A stretch of DNA of 64,000 nucleotides from Ochrobactrum sp. Q0168 (GTDB lineage Bacteria; Pseudomonadota; Alphaproteobacteria; Rhizobiales; Rhizobiaceae): contig NZ_JAELXQ010000021.1 in NCBI RefSeq assembly GCF_016427605.1, positions 1 through 64,000 on the forward strand, written 5' to 3'. The position numbers were made by a program, and so were the translations under genes. Each line of letters opens with the position of its first letter. The stretch's first letter is position 1. The notes beneath the pieces were generated by a model, which ran no database searches, had not been told where the DNA came from, and saw only the letters and a list, made by a program, of their open reading frames with translations. Below are positions 63,872-64,000 of the stretch, in pieces.

Positions 63872-64000
63872 CTAGAGCGTAGACTCATAAACATTGCACC
63901 AGATGCGGACAGCGATGATCTTGACAGCTGCCAGGAAATTGGCAGGGTTCTTATCGTAACGTGTGGCGATGCCACGATAGTGTTTGATGCGATTAAAGAA
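63872..64000 (-). CDS. IS5-family transposase, C-terminal end only
   Basis: The frame, read leftward from the window edge, starts FFNRIKHYRGIATRYDK, then FLAAVKIIAVRIWCN and a stop at 63872-63874. NRIKHYRGIATRYDK is the IS5-family C-terminal signature just after the catalytic Glu, which lies outside the window. It differs from the ERTFAWLNRCRRLAKD-type end at the left edge, so two distinct IS5 subgroups flank this window. The remainder of the element is beyond base 64000. Confidence 0.85.
   Translation of the reverse strand, partial: FFNRIKHYRGIATRYDKNPANFLAAVKIIAVRIWCNVYESTL

Overview
The window looks like a chromosome of the Brucella/Ochrobactrum group (Alphaproteobacteria, Brucellaceae). 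The evidence is the divK-pleD pair, the order pyrB-pyrC-plsY-dprA followed by topA-rnr, a BigR-type sulfur regulator, a BA14K-type surface protein, a GTTC-N7-GTTC type LexA site, moderately high GC with long antisense open frames, and dispersed palindromic repeats of the kind seen in this group. A partial tail-fibre gene and two different IS5-family transposase ends, one at each window edge, fit an environmental (former Ochrobactrum) member better than a classical Brucella. That last point is inference.

Left part (1-25.7 kb) is metabolic and regulatory. It begins with an IS5-type transposase tail against a DUF808 membrane protein gene. Next come a quinone/aldehyde-defence pair (VOC dioxygenase-like plus MhqD-like hydrolase) and a BigR operon with two YeeE/YedE sulfur-transport half proteins. 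An acyl-CoA catabolic operon (ligase, SDR dehydrogenase, thiolase, acyl-CoA dehydrogenase) lies opposite an AraC regulator. Then follow serA, mgtC, and an Lrp-linked amino-acid catabolic set: saccharopine-dehydrogenase-like enzyme, two tandem basic-amino-acid binding proteins and an FAD amino-acid oxidase. An aldo/keto reductase follows. A six-gene minus-strand locus then encodes an ABC importer, a LacI regulator and a cyclic-phosphodiesterase-like protein.

Middle part (25.7-33.7 kb) is a patchwork of small genes between tRNA-Asn and tRNA-Cys and just beyond. Most encode small membrane or secreted proteins (DUF4239, LprI-like, COG4315 repeat protein, PRC-barrel), with several gene-poor gaps. 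It ends with a small HTH protein, a Y-family polymerase with an N-terminal Cys4 motif and a LexA box, Rnk and DUF3572.

Right part (33.9-61.7 kb) is mostly core genome: divK-pleD, rpmG, the coupled block topA-rnr-DUF983-Nudix-MFS, dprA-plsY-pyrC-pyrB, an AidB-like dehydrogenase, ruvX, a UPF0173 hydrolase, gatC-GNAT-gatA-GNAT, parE, an EamA permease, lipB, a globin-coupled diguanylate cyclase, a BA14K protein and tRNA-Lys. Two 144-bp palindromic repeats (44151-44294 and 48454-48597) flank the dprA-pyrB block. Their end stems differ by compensated base changes.

The last 2.3 kb after tRNA-Lys is accessory DNA: a decayed phage tail-fibre gene with an S74 chaperone domain, an AT-richer SAM-dependent methyltransferase, and the end of a second IS5-family element. 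No CRISPR array, rRNA or intact prophage was seen. The most interesting leads are the covarying repeat pair, the ABC-importer/cyclic-phosphodiesterase operon whose ATPase lacks the H-loop histidine, the LexA-controlled zinc-motif polymerase, and the post-tRNA-Lys island.
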